A program made the position numbers and the translations under genes. 64,000 nucleotides of DNA, from the NCBI GenBank assembly GCA_022414725.1, contig CM039462.1:41187622-41251621 (forward strand), written 5' to 3'. Shown one piece after another: positions 52,690-63,825 of the stretch. Within the stretch, counting starts at the first letter, position 1; every line of letters begins with the position of its first letter. This DNA comes from Microglena sp. YARC. Its lineage: Eukaryota; Chlorophyta; Chlorophyceae; Chlamydomonadales; Chlamydomonadaceae. The notes under the pieces were generated by a model. That model saw nothing but the letters and a program-made list of their open reading frames with translations, had not been told where the DNA came from and made no database searches.

Positions 52690-54100
52690 AAATCATACAT
52701 ATGGACGAGCCGGTCCGTTTTGAGCTACCAGTGAACTGTAAGATTGCACATAGGCGCAAGTCTTTACCCATGTGTCCATTTTGTTTTTAAGTTGTGGAAA
52801 GACTTTCACTCCAAGAGGTGGGTATCCCGACACAAACCAGCGACCCGGAGGATTCAGTTCGAATAGCGTTGCCACTCCTACAATGGAGTACACGAAGTGC
52901 AGTGCCCTTGGGGGGGAGGGGGGGGGGGGGGGGGGGGAGGGGCTCGGCCAAGATTGTTAGGCATTGGATCTGGAGATTTGTTTTTGTCCCCACATCGTTA
53001 AAAATGAAAACATGATTTGTTCGCGTTTACAATTCCCCCTGGTTTAATTATTTTGATTTTTACTGCCAGAGATGGTGAGCAGCCAAATCGCTGGCTGACC
53101 CCATGTTACCTAGGTCAAGGTCAAGTTGGTACCGTACTTGGCTAAATTAAACTTAAACTTGAAGTTGAACTGAAACTTTTAAGTACAACTGTATACGTAC
53201 TTGGCTAAATGAACCACGTGGAATTGTCAGTGTCTTTTTTATGCGACACAGGTGCGACCAAGGTGCGACACAGGGCACAAATCACTTACTCGCGGTTGCA
53301 ATTGTGGCGACCAAGGGCCGATTTCGCCCTAAACTCGCACACCTGAGGGTCGCATGGTGGTCGCACCTGGGTCGCAGATTTGGCGACGGGTCGCACACAA
53401 AAAACCGCGAATTGTGGATCCCATTCGTGCAGTGTTAATGCCCATCCTGGTAACTTGGAATCATTGTACTTCAGGAGGATCCCCAGCTCTGCTGCTTGAG
53501 ACGCAGCCAGTTGTATAGCCTGCGTCCTGCCACTCCTGCGACGCAGCGGACGTTTCCTTCTGGACAGCGGAACCTCCCAGAGAGGATTCGTTACATAAAC
53601 TCAGCAAATCATTGCCCCTCCCCCCTCCTGCGACGGAACAGACGCTTCGACGTTGACTCTGCGACAGGGAACTCAGTGTCCCGAACAACCCTGGTCCTCA
53701 GTGATGGTGATGCACGAACTGTGTCATGTCGAATGCAGGTTGGTGGTTCGATTCTCGTCATTAGCACCTCCAGGGATTGGACCAAGAACGCTGTCCTAAA
53801 CATCTGTGGTGCCAACGTCATAGCATTTTGTCACGATCCCACATGTCCAAAACAATCGAATGCCCATCGAAGTGACATACCCATAAGCAAAACAAGGGGG
53901 AAATGAGAGCGCTAGTTAGTATGTTGTTACGGTCCAGAGGTAGCCCCAAAGGAGGGGCTGATAACGTAAAAAACTGACGAACTGAACCCCAAAACAATCA
54001 AATGAACCCGGCAAGCAAAACAAGGGGGAATGGAGAGCCCAGCGTCCTGAACAACCCAGTGTGATACATGCCTACCTTGGACTGCAACATACATACATAC
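52690..54100. other. Intergenic sequence without a recognised gene
   Basis: A G run at 52910-52938; GGTGCGACAC/GTCGCACC inverted words at 53250-53400. A 136-codon frame (53496-53906) contains VLSDGDARTVSCRMQVGG but no known domain, and overlaps a box-B-like GGTGGTTCGATTCTCG at 53742, so it may be a retroposon remnant. Confidence 0.4.
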
Positions 54101-54990
54101 ATGCATTTATCGAAATAGTCACGTGAGTATGATACATACATGGATCGACGTAGTAACATGGGTATGATACATACATGGATCGACGTAGTAACATGGGTAT
54201 GATACATACATGGATCGACATAGTAACATGGATGTGATACATACATGGATCGACATAGTAACATGGGTATGATACATGCATGGATCGACATAGTAACATG
54301 GGTATGGAACATGCTAGTAAATAATTATACGAGAAACACAACTGCCTACAGCTATGTCTCAACACAAAAAATACCCAAACAGAGCCCAATAAAACGCAAG
54401 TCCTCAATAAAAGCATGTGACTAGCCTCCACAGACTCGAAACACTTTGTCCAACTTCAGTCCTCAGCAGGGTACTTCAGGATGACCCCCAGCTCACAATA
54501 TTGAGCCTTTATTGGGGTTACCCCTAAGCAACAACCCAAAGTAGCACCCCAAAGTAACTACCCAAAGTAGCACCCCAAAGTAACTACCCAAAGTAGCACC
54601 CCAAAGTAACTACCCAAAGTAAGCCAAACAGACTGCTTGCACGACAAGCAGTCTGTTCGAGTCCACGACATGGATGGTGGACAAATCCCCACCGTCTCAC
54701 ATGGGATAATCCCCCGATTCACTTTCAGCCTGTATAGGGGTTACCCCTAAGCAACACCCCAAAATAACTACCCAAAGTAAGCCAACCAGACTGCTTGCAT
54801 TGAGTCCACGACATGGATGGTGAGCACTTCCCCAGTCTCACGTGCGAGGCCAGTGAGTGGCCAGTGGTAATGCCAGGCTGGCCAGGCTTATGACAGGCTT
54901 GCCAGTGGTGATGCCAGGCTGGCCAAGCCAATGACAGGCTGGCCAGTGGTAATGACAAGATTGCCTACTGCTTGGTTTCGTAGATAGCAG
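54100..54990 (+). repeat. Small tandem arrays
   Basis: Five ~43-bp units of ATACATGGATCGAC.TAGTAA at 54118-54305; CCCCAAAGTAACTACCCAAA 26-bp repeats at 54537-54625 and again near 54755; GGCCAGTGGTAATG.CAGGCT repeats at 54848-54950. Confidence 0.8.
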
Positions 54991-56280
54991 ACAACCCCCT
55001 TTATTCTATCTAGCTATGACTAAAATAACTTACCCCAAAACTACAATACAATGCACCACACTAAAAACACCATAATCACTTGTGGACATAATAAACAGAC
55101 TTACCTTATTCTTTGATTTGGGGACAGAATCCTTACTAACGGGGTAACTCTAAAATGCGACTGCCTTTCCACCGTCCCAAGCATCACCTAAGGTAAGGTG
55201 ATGCGTGTGACTGCCTTCCCTACCAAGTACCGGCCCTCTGGCTCTGGGCGGTACTCCAAGTACCGGCCGGCCACTTGCTAGTACCGCCCAGATACAGATG
55301 AATAGGCCGGTTCATATTATATTGATCTGGGGACAGAATCCTTACTAACACGCATGAGTCTAAACCGCTCCTTAGTTTGAAATAGGCTTTGGTGTTGCAG
55401 CGCCCTTAACTTAAAGTCACACAAATCACCCTTGATCTGCATACAGGGGCCCGTCTATCACCTGATTCGGACACGAGGTCCTAAGCAAGCACGCACGCCA
55501 ATACGTGTGGCCCCATGATCTGGAATAGGGTTTAGTATCGCAGTACCCTTTTCCTGAGGCCACACAAATCACCCTCAAACTAAATGCGTGGGCCCATCCA
55601 TCCCCTTCATGGTCTTTCATTTCAGCTATGAGCAGCAGCAGCTTCTATCCAGCTCCCTGAGCCAGGCACTCAGGTCTAAGCCCCAAGATTTCAAAAGTAC
55701 TGGAAAGATGATTCTGTCAGCTTCTGCATGTGCCACCTTGATTTAGGTTTGGCTGGGTAGCAAACCAGGGGAGCTGCCTAGAAGCTGCTTGTAGCTGCAA
55801 AGAAAAGCTACAATCCTGTTCTGGTCTTAAGAGATGAGGGGTACATGCAAACCAAACTCTGCGAGCAACCTCCGCACACCGACGGACATGGCAATTGTAG
55901 CAGGACAGCCTGCTACTAGTCTATATCTCTCGTCAATGTACCTTATACTCAGAATCTTGACATCTCAAGTATGCATTTGCAATATGCCCATTAGTCTTGC
56001 CCATGCCCATTGCCCATTGTAACGGAATGCTAGACTAAAAGGCATAATCAAGATGTAAAGAAACTGAATATAAGGTACATACACGGCTATCCTGCTACAG
56101 AAATGACACTCATCAACACGTTCGTTGTGCTGCCAAGAACAAGGGTGTAGACCCACATGGAGACGAGTGGGCCCATCCATCATGGGCATTTATGGCAAGC
56201 AGAACTGGCGATGCGGGAAGAACCGATAGCCGAGTTGAGGTGCCAAACTGCGCGCTAACCTAGATCCCAGAAAGTTTGTT
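54991..56280. other. Low-repeat intergenic region
   Basis: A short inverted GTACCGGCC/GGCCGGTAC patch lies at 55228-55295. Two related ~125-bp segments with GGGGACAGAATCCTTACTAA lie at 55120 and 55325. Degenerate pieces of the gene 4 last exon appear from about 55840. No coding sequence recognised. Confidence 0.45.
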
Positions 56281-56289
56281 GATCGATAT

Positions 56290-58110
56290 AGCCAGTAGGA
56301 AGTGCTCTCAAGAGAAGGCTATCCTGCAATGACACCAACCAACACATTGCTTGTGCTACCAAGAAGGCTATCCTACAGTGACACCGACCAACAAATTGGT
56401 TGCGCTGCCGAGAAGGCTATCCTGCATTGACACTAACCAACACATTGCACGTGCTACCGAGAAGGCTATCCTGCAATGACACCGACCAACACATTGGTTA
56501 TGCTGCTGAGAAGACAATCCTGCAATGACACTAACCAACACATTGGTCGTGCTGCCCAGAGGGCTATCCTGCAATGACACCGACCGACACATTTGTTGTG
56601 CTGCTGAGAAGGCTATCCTGCAATGAAACTAACCAACACATTGCTTGTGATGCCCAGAAGGCAATCCTGCAATGACACTAACCAACACATAGCTTGTGCT
56701 GCTGAGAAGGCAATCCTGCAATGACACCAACCAACACATTGGTTGTGCTGCCCAGAAGGCAATCCTGCAATGACACTAACCAACACATTACATGTGCTAC
56801 CGAGAAGGCAATCATGCAATGACACTAACCAACACGTAGCTTGCGCTGCCGAGAAGGCTATCCTGCAATGACACTAACCAACACATTGCATGTGCTACCG
56901 AGAAGCCAAACCTGCAATGACACCAACCAACACATTGCTCGTGCTCCCCAGACGGCTATCCTGCAATGACACTACCCAACACATTGGTTATGCTGCTGAG
57001 AAGGCAACCCTGCAATGACACTAACCAACATGTAGCTTGTGCTGCCAAGAAGCTAATCCTGCTATGAAACTAAGCAACACATTGGTTGTGCTGCCAAGAG
57101 AGCAATCCTGCAATAACACTAACCAACACATTGCTTGTGCTGCTGAGAAGGCTATCCTGCAATGACACTAACCAACACATTGCATTTGCTATCGAGAAGG
57201 CAATCCTGCAATGGCACTAATCAACTTGTAGCTTGAGCTGTTGAGAAGGCTATCCTGCAATGACACCGACCAGCACGTAACTTGTGCTGCCGAGAAGGCT
57301 ATCCTGCAATGAAACTAACCAACACATTGCTTGTGCTACCGAGAAGGCTACTCAGCAATGAGACTAACCAATACATTGCATGTGCTACCGAGAAGCCAAT
57401 CCTGCAATGACACTAGCCAACACATTGGTTGTGCTGCCAAGAAGGCAATCGTACAATGGCACTAACCAACATGTAGCTTGAACTGCCGAGAAGGCTATCC
57501 TGCAATAAAACTAGCCAACACATTGGTTGTTCTGCCAAAAGGGCAATCCTGCAATAACACTAACCAACACATTGCTTGTGTTGCTGAGAAGGCTATGCTG
57601 CAATGACACTAACTAACACATTGCTTGTGCTGCCGAGAAGGCTATCCTGCAATGCTCATAACCAACACATTTGTTGTGCTGCTGAGAAGGCTATCCTGCA
57701 ATGACACCAACCAACACATTGGTTGTGCTGCCGAGAAGGTAATCCTGCAACGGCACTAACAAACACATTACATGTGCTACAGAGAAGCCAATCCTGCAAT
57801 GACACTAACCAACACATTGGTTATGCTGCTGAGAAGGCTATCCTGCAATGAGACCAACCAACCCGTAGCTTGTGCTACCGAGAAGCCAATCAATGACACC
57901 AACCAACACAATGCTTGTGCTACCGAGAAGCCAATCAATGACACCAACCAACACAATGCTTGTGCCACCGAGAAGGCTACCCTGCAATGAGACTAACCAA
58001 AACATTGGTTGTGCTGCCGAGAAGACTATCCTGCAATGACACTAACCAACACATTGGTCGTGCTGCCCAGAAGGCAATCCTGCAATGACACCAACAATCA
58101 CATTGGTTGT
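56290..58110 (-). repeat. 49-bp minisatellite derived from the gene 4 last exon
   Basis: About 36 units of AATGACACTAACCAACACAT plus TG.TTGTGCTGCCGAGAAGGC and TATCCTGC. ACATTGGTTGTGCTGCCGAG resembles the exon text ATTGGTTGTACTGCTGAG (encoding SSTTN on the minus strand). At 49 bp the frame shifts each unit, so no protein repeat results. Confidence 0.85.
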
Positions 58111-58129
58111 GCTACTGACAACAAGGGTG

Positions 58130-58460
58130 TAGACCCCCGTGGAGAGTAGTGGGCCTTAACATCACGAGTGCTCTCAAGAGAAGAGGGGTACGTTAAAACC
58201 AATCTCTGCGTGCAACATGAGAACACATTGGTCGTGCTGCCGACAACAAGAGTGTACACCCCCGTGGAGAGGAGTGGGCCCATCCACCATGAGTGCTCTC
58301 AAGAGGAGAGGGGTAGGTTCAAACAATCTCTGCGAGCAACATGAGAACAGATTGGTTGTGCTGCCGACAACAAGGGTGCACACCCCCATGAGGGGGAGTG
58401 GGCCCATCCACGATGAGTGCCCTCAAGAGGAGAGGGGTACGTTAAAGAGCTGGGGGTCCT
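58130..58460 (-). repeat. Copies of the gene 4 last-exon end
   Basis: Three units repeat GTGTACACCCCCGTGGAGA, GAGTGGGCCCATCCACCATG, CTCTCAAGAGAAGAGGGGTA and GCAACATGAGAACA, which in the real exon cover the YTL..STTN segment and the C-terminal NVPLFS plus stop. A further copy lies at 58685-58920. They follow the stop codon in transcription order. Confidence 0.8.
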
Positions 58461-58482
58461 CCTTAGCAACCCTGGTGTAGAC

Positions 58483-58676
58483 CAGGGTACTACTAAGCGC
58501 GTGCAGCAGCGCGGTGTCGCGCTGCCTTTTTGAGCCCCTCTGCGCGTTTCGCACAGTTTTTCAACCCCCTGTGGGCGCAGCGCGCAGTTTTCCCCCCTTT
58601 TGCACTAAAAAACGCTGACCAATTTGACGCTTGTGAGCTTTAAGCGCTGACCAATTTGGCAAGAAGTAGTACCCTG
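58483..58676. mobile_element. CAGGGTACT-family MITE, perfect 8-bp target duplication
   Basis: 194 bp, CAGGGTACTAC to GTAGTACCCTG, flanked by GTGTAGAC at 58475-58482 and 58677-58684. GCGC-rich interior as in other copies. Inserted in a last-exon copy of gene 4. Confidence 0.9.
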
Positions 58677-58918
58677 GTGTAGACCCCCATGCAGACGAGA
58701 GGGCCCATCCATCAGGAGCTCTCAAGAGAAGAGGGGTACGTTAAGACCAAACTCTGCGAGCAACATGAGAACACCGACGGCAATGGCAATGACACTGGCT
58801 AGTGTTGAGAGGTGCGCCTGCAACCAGGGCTTGTCCTTGCCCAAAGCATTGGGTGTGCTGCCGAGAACAAGGCTGCTGAGAACATGGAGAGGAGTGGGCC
58901 CACCCATCACGAGTGCAC

Positions 58919-59262
58919 TCAAGAGAAGAGGGGTACGTTAAGACCAAACTCCGCGAGCAACATGAGAACACCGACAGCAATGGCTATGACACTGGCTAGT
59001 GTTGAGAGGTGCGCCTGCAACCAGGGCTTGTCCTTGCCCAAAGCATTGGTTGTACTGCTGAGAATAAGGGTGTACCCCCCCATGGAGACGACGGTGCCAA
59101 TGACGAACATTGAGATATACGAGATGGAGGCTAGCTGTGTGGGGAGGGCGAGCGCTGGGATGACGACTACCAGAGCGTCTGGGGATAAGCCGTGAACAAT
59201 GCCTGTGAAGTAGGTAGCCAGTCCGATTCTTCGGCCCTTTGAGAGCCCAACAGAGCCTCCTC
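58919..59262 (-). CDS. NicO-like last exon
   Basis: Acceptor (minus strand) ACCACAG, two bases complete the split Gly, then GSVGLSKGRRIGLATYF to NVPLFS and TGA at 58921-58919. The only full-length copy of this exon. Confidence 0.8.
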
Positions 59263-62114
59263 CTGTGGTTGGTGAAGTGCAGAGTAGTGAGTTTGGTGAG
59301 TGTGGTGAGCTGGTGTGTGTGGTGGTGAGTGTGGTGAGGAGTGAACGCTAGGATGACGACCACCAGGGCATCTGGGAACGAGCCATGAACGATGCCTGTG
59401 AAGTAGGTAGCCAGTCCGATTCTCCGGCCCTTTGAGAGCCCGTAGAGCCTCCTCCTGCGGGTGGTGAAGTACAGAGTGGTGAGTGTGGTGTGGTGTGGAG
59501 TGAGGATGGTGAGGAGTGGAGTGAGCGTGGTGAGTGTGACGAGCTAGTGAGTGTGGTGGTGAGTGTGGTGAGTATGGTATGGAGTTAAGTGAGTGTGGCG
59601 AGCTGATGAGTGTGATAAGGAGTGGAGTGAGTGTGGTGAGTGTGGAGTGCTGAGTGGTGAGTGTGGTGGTGAGTGTGGTGGTGAGTGCGGTGGTGAGTGT
59701 GGTGGTGAGTGCGGTGAGTGTGGTGGAGTTGAGTGAGTGTGGTGAGCTCATGAGTGTGGTAAGGAGTGGAGTGAGTGTGGTGGTGAGTGTGGAGTGAGCG
59801 TAGTGAGCTGGTGAGTTTGGTGAGCATGGTGTGAAGTGTGGTGTGGAGTGTGGTGAGTGTGGTGGTGAGTGGTGAGCTGGTGAGAGTGGGGTGCAGAGTG
59901 GTGAGTGTGGTGATGAGTGTGGTGAGTGTGGTATGGAGTGAGTGAGGCGAGCTGATGAGTGCGATGAGGAGTGGAGTGAGTGTGGTGGTGAGTGTGGTGA
60001 GTGTGGAGTGTAGAGTGTTGAGTGTGGAGTGAGCGTGGTGAGCTGGTGAGTTTGGTGAGCGTGGTGTGAAGTGTGGTGTAGAGTGTGGTGAGTGTTGTGG
60101 TGAGTGAGCGTGGTGAGCTGATGAGTGTGGTGAGTGTGGTGTGGAGTGAGCGTGGTGAGTGTGGAGTGCCGATTGGTAAGTATGGTGTGGAGTGTGGTGA
60201 GTGTGGTGTGGAGTGAGCGTGGTGGGCTAGTGAGTGTGATGAGCTGGTGAGTGTGGTGTGGTGTGGAGTGTGGAGTGAGCGTGGTGAGCTGGTGCGTGTG
60301 GTGGTGCGTGTGGTGTGGAGTGAGTGTAGTGATGAGTGTGATGGTGCGTGTGGTGTTGAATGAGTGTGGCTTTGAGCCATCTCCACCACACCACAACCCA
60401 AACCAAGGAATTTCTCTCTCCTGGGTACCCCCCAAGTCCATCTCCACCAGACCACAACCCATCCCAAACAGGAGGTATTCACAACTTTTCCAGCGCAAGG
60501 TCTCCCTCATCCAACTTCATTCCCGCTAAACCACAACCCATCCCAAACAACAGGCATTCACACTATCCAACGCCAGGTCTCTCCCCTCCATGTTTATCAC
60601 CGCTTAACCCTAAACCCTAAACCACAACCCATCCCAAACAACAGGCACTCACACTTTCCAACGCCAGGTCTCACCCCTCAATTTGTATCGCTGCTAAACC
60701 CTAAATCCCAACCCATCCCAAACAGCAGGCATTCCCCACCTTACAACGCCAGGTCTCCCCCCTCAATGTTAATTCCTGCTAAACCCTAAACCCTAAATCC
60801 CAACCCATCCCAAACAGCAGGCCTTCCCACCTTCCAACACCAGGTTTCCCCCCTCATTTTTTATCGCCGCTTAACCCTAAACCACAACCCATCCCAATCA
60901 GCAGACACTCCCACCTTCCAACGCCAGGTCTCCCCCCTCAATGTTAATCCCCGCTATACCCTAAACCCTAAGCCGTAACCCATCCCAAACAGCAGGCATT
61001 CCCACCTTCCAACGCCAGGTCTCCCCCCTCCATGTTAATCCCCGGTAGACCCTAAACCCTAAACCGTAATCCATCCCAAACAGCAGGCATTCCCACCTTC
61101 CAACGCCAGGTCTCTCCCCTCCATGTTTATCGCCGCTTAACCCTAAACCCTAAACCGTAACCCATCCCAAACAGCAGGCATTCCCACCTTATAACGCCAG
61201 GTTCCCCCCTCAATTTTTATCGCCGCTAAGCCCTAAACCCTAAACCACAACCCATCCCAAACAGCAGGCATTCCCACCTTCCAATGCCAGGTCTCCTCCC
61301 TCAATGTTAATCCCCGCTAAACCCCAAACCACAACCCATCCCAAACAGCAGGCATTCCCACCTTCCAATGCCAGGTCTCCCCCCTCAATGTTAATTCCCG
61401 CTAAACCCTAAACCCTAAACCACAACCCATCCCAAAAAGCAAGCAGTCCCACCTTCCAACGCCGGGTCTTCCCCTCAATGTTTATCCCCGCTATACCCTT
61501 AACCACAACCCATCCCAAGCAGCAGGCATTCCCACCTTCCAACGCCAGGTCTCCCCCCTCCATGTTTTTCTCCGCTAAACCCTAAACCCTAAACCACAAC
61601 CTATCCCAAACAGCAGGCATTCCCACCTTCCAACGCCAGGTCTCCCCCCTCAATGTTTATCCCCGCTAGGGTTTAGGATTTAGGGTTTATCCCTGCTAAA
61701 CCCTTAACCACAACCCATCCCAAGCAGCAGGCATTCCCACCTTCCAACGCCAGGTCTCCCCCCTCAATGTTTATCCCCGCTAGGGTTTAGGATTTAGGGT
61801 TTATTCCCGCTAAACCCTAAACCACAACCCATCCCAAGCAGCAGGCATTCCCACCTTCCGTTGCCAAGACTTCCCCCTCAATCTTTATCGCCGCTTAACC
61901 CTAAACTCTTAACCACAACCCATCCCAAGCAGCAGGCATTCCCACCTTCCATTGCCAAGACTTCCCCCTCAATCTTTATCGCTGCTTGGTCCTCATCCTC
62001 CTGAGGTGCGAACTTGGTCTCGTAGATGCCCATGAGACCAATGAGCATCAATGTGACAGGAACAATGATCCCCGACCATTTGGTGATCATGGGCGTGAAA
62101 TCCTCAAAGCGATC
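58919..62114 (-). CDS. NicO / high-affinity nickel-transport family protein, 5' incomplete, last two exons
   Basis: Minus-strand exons 62114-61946 and 59262-58919. The phase-1 junction restores Gly, and the two give 170 codons including TGA. The protein reads DRFEDFTPMITKW, a membrane segment (GIIVPVTLMLIGLMGIY), an acidic loop, then LSKGRRIGLATYFTGIVHG, LSPDALVVVIPALALP, a second hydrophobic block (ISMFVIGTVVSMGGYTLIL) and a third (TLASVIAIAVGVLMLLAEFG). GIVHGLxPDALxxVxPALALP followed by MFxxGTVxxMGxYT is characteristic of the plant NicO-like proteins annotated as high-affinity nickel transport, several of which are plastid proteins. Substrate here is not established. The N-terminal half lies beyond 64000. 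Convergent with gene 3. Confidence 0.7.
59280..60395 (-). repeat. CACTCACCACAC minisatellite with one upstream copy of the last-exon start
   Basis: On the minus strand 59462-59346 repeats the acceptor CCGCAG and GLSKGRRIGLATYFTGIVHG to DALVVVI, then melts into CTCACCACACTCAC. The rest is GTGGTGAGTGTGGTGAG repeats, open on the minus strand for 447 codons (His/Thr-rich) and not a gene. Confidence 0.85.
60400..61945 (-). repeat. ~100-bp array of NicO-like exon end + donor, carrying telomere-type repeats
   Basis: About 15 units. Plus strand: CATCCCAAACAGCAGGCATT, CCCACCTTCCAACGCCAGGT, CTCCCCCCTCAATGTTAATC, CCCGCTAAACCCTAAACC. On the minus strand each unit has the end of exon 62114-61946 (IEG...LA.EG) and its GTGGGAATG donor. 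Most units also hold one to three CCCTAAA units; two contain the opposite strand (AGGGTTTAGGATTTAGGG) at 61667 and 61780. Confidence 0.92.
61946..62114 (-). CDS. NicO-like penultimate exon
   Basis: Minus-strand acceptor TCCAG, donor GTGGGA, phase 0 to 1, 56 full codons from DRFEDFTPMITKW through GLMGIYETKF to an acidic EDEDQ loop and EVLAME. Confidence 0.75.
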
Positions 62115-62129
62115 CTGGAGACACGGGGG

Positions 62130-62134
62130 GTCCA

Positions 62135-62183
<49 letters not shown>

Positions 62184-62300
62184 CTTAGTCTTGTAGACGC
62201 CCATTAGATCAATGAGCATCAACGTGACAGGAACAATGATCCCTGACCACTTGGTGATCATGGGCGTGAAGTCCTCAAAGCGATTCTGGAGATAGGGGGT
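62130..62300 (-). repeat. Upstream copy of the NicO-like penultimate exon start and (GT)n
   Basis: 62290-62180 on the minus strand repeats acceptor + RFEDFTPMITKWSGIIVPVT to YKTKF, then passes into a (CA)n run (62135-62180 as GT). A smaller piece with acceptor + RFEDF lies at 63650-63676. Confidence 0.85.
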
Positions 62301-62317
62301 GCCAGTATGTGTTTGTG

Positions 62318-62800
62318 TGTGTTTACAGTCCAGGGGTAGCTAAATAGGCTAAAGGGACTTGCCCAAGCTTAGAGACAGGAAAGGCAGTTAAGGAAACAAG
62401 CACTGGTGAACCGAACCCCCAACAAATGGTAAAACAGATCGTGAACAGTAGAGACCCGGAGTTCGTGCTATGCAGATAATTCAACATCATTTTACTTACG
62501 GCTAGGCTTTCATTTTTAGGTTTGGGGTTTAATGCACCTTACACAAGATAAGACGCACTATGCAACTCCCTAGCAGTGTTTCATTTTTCGACGACGCGTC
62601 GCCATACCGTCGCCACTCCGTAGAATGCTACACCCCCCGGACCCCCCGATATCAGGACACGTTGCCCCCCAACACCCACAGGCTCCGCGCTTAGCACTCC
62701 GCCATGCGATGGCTACGCAACTATCCTGAAATCAGGGTTGAGTAGCCCAAGTAGCTACTCAACCTGGACTACAGAAATCTGAAAAAAAAACTGCTCCCTA
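62318..62800. repeat. Family 4 repeat (inverted) and block shared with 28930-29060
   Basis: 62318-62425 begins ACAGTCCAGGGGTAGC.AAA and runs to GAACCGAACCCCCAACAA. Positions 62625-62795 share CCCAAGTAGCTACTCAACC and neighbours with 29030. No gene. Confidence 0.6.
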
Positions 62801-62847
62801 GCCTGAATTGATAACAGACCTGAATTGGAAGAAGCACTGGCAGCCCG

Positions 62848-63050
62848 TTTCAGTGATTCGATTGGTCATGTGGTACACCTAATCGCTTAAACGAAGCAGG
62901 GACGGGGGTTCAATTCCTCCTACGGTCACCCAGAGCGTTGCAGATTGTTGTCAACCGCGATGGTAGCTTGTCCAGTCGAGGTGGTCGACCGTTGTCTGCC
63001 CGCGTACGACGGGTTCCCTTAATACCACGCCCCACCAGGCGTTATCATTA
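62848..63050 (+). mobile_element. tRNA-derived SINE, diverged
   Basis: ATTGGTCATGTGGTACACC (box A region), GGGGGTTCAATTCCTCC (box B), then GTTGCAGATTGTTGTCAACC, body and tail CCCCACCAGGCGTTATCATT. The flanks GAAGAAGCACTGGCAGCCCG and CAAGAAGCGCCGGCCTACCG look like an old target duplication. Confidence 0.7.
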
Positions 63051-63375
63051 TTTTTTTCAAGAAGCGCCGGCCTACCGTCAGCAATAGTACGGAATCAAGC
63101 ACTGGTGAACTGAACCCTAACAAATTGTGAAGGACGGGGGCCTGGAGTTTGTGCTATGCAGATAATTTAGGGTGCCAGGATGTTAAGTGCCAGGATGTTC
63201 AGGTTCTCAAATTGCATTGGCAGAAAAGGAATAACAGTTTGCGTAGAGTATGATTGTTGCACTAGTAACTGGGTTGGGAGGGGAAGTAATGGGGTTGTCT
63301 AGAATTATCTTGTTTTTTCATGAGGCTGGGCCTTGTGTTCTAGAATATGGTGCACCTACAGACGGGTGTTCCCAG

Positions 63376-63520
63376 GTAATGATAACGCCTGATGGGGCGT
63401 GGTGTGAAGGGAACCCGTCGTACGCGGGTAGGGAGCGGTCTTCTACCTCAACTGGACAAGCTACCATCGCGGTTGTAACGACCTGCAACGCCAAGAGCAA
63501 CTGAAGAGGAGATCGACCGT
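63376..63520 (-). mobile_element. tRNA-derived SINE, head truncated
   Basis: GGTAATGATAACGCCTGATG at the tail, TAGGGAGCGGTCTTCTACCT, then GCCAAGAGCAACTGAAGAGG where homology ends. The adjoining 63318-63374 segment is inverted relative to 13714-13771. Confidence 0.65.
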
Positions 63521-63825
63521 TGCTCTAGTAAGTTGTATGTTACAAAAATGCATTTTTCTAGTTTATTATTATCGGGATTATCATGATTTTTTTTTATTGT
63601 TTTGCACAAATGCGTTTTTCTTTAGTTGAAGTATTGACCTCTTTTTTGTTTGGCGTGAAATCCTCAAAGCGATCCTGAAGGCAGAGGTTACCAGGATGTC
63701 CAGGGACGTTTTTCAAATCTTAACATAGGGGTTTTCTAGCTTAATGGCATTAGGCCTCCTCGGGGGACAGCGTATGTATAGTTTTTATAGCTTTTATGGC
63801 TTGTTAAGTTCAGGTGCTTAAAAGT

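Noticed and set aside
56290..58110. Regularly spaced repeats resembling a CRISPR array
   Set aside because: Units are contiguous 49-bp tandem repeats without unique spacers, in a eukaryotic context.
59167..60510. 447-codon minus-strand frame rich in His and Thr
   Set aside because: Runs through the CACTCACCACAC repeat; the end that resembles the NicO exon is in the wrong frame.
60590..61910. Possible chromosome end because of CCCTAAA repeats
   Set aside because: Repeats are interspersed in a ~100-bp unit, occur in both orientations and are followed by more gene sequence.
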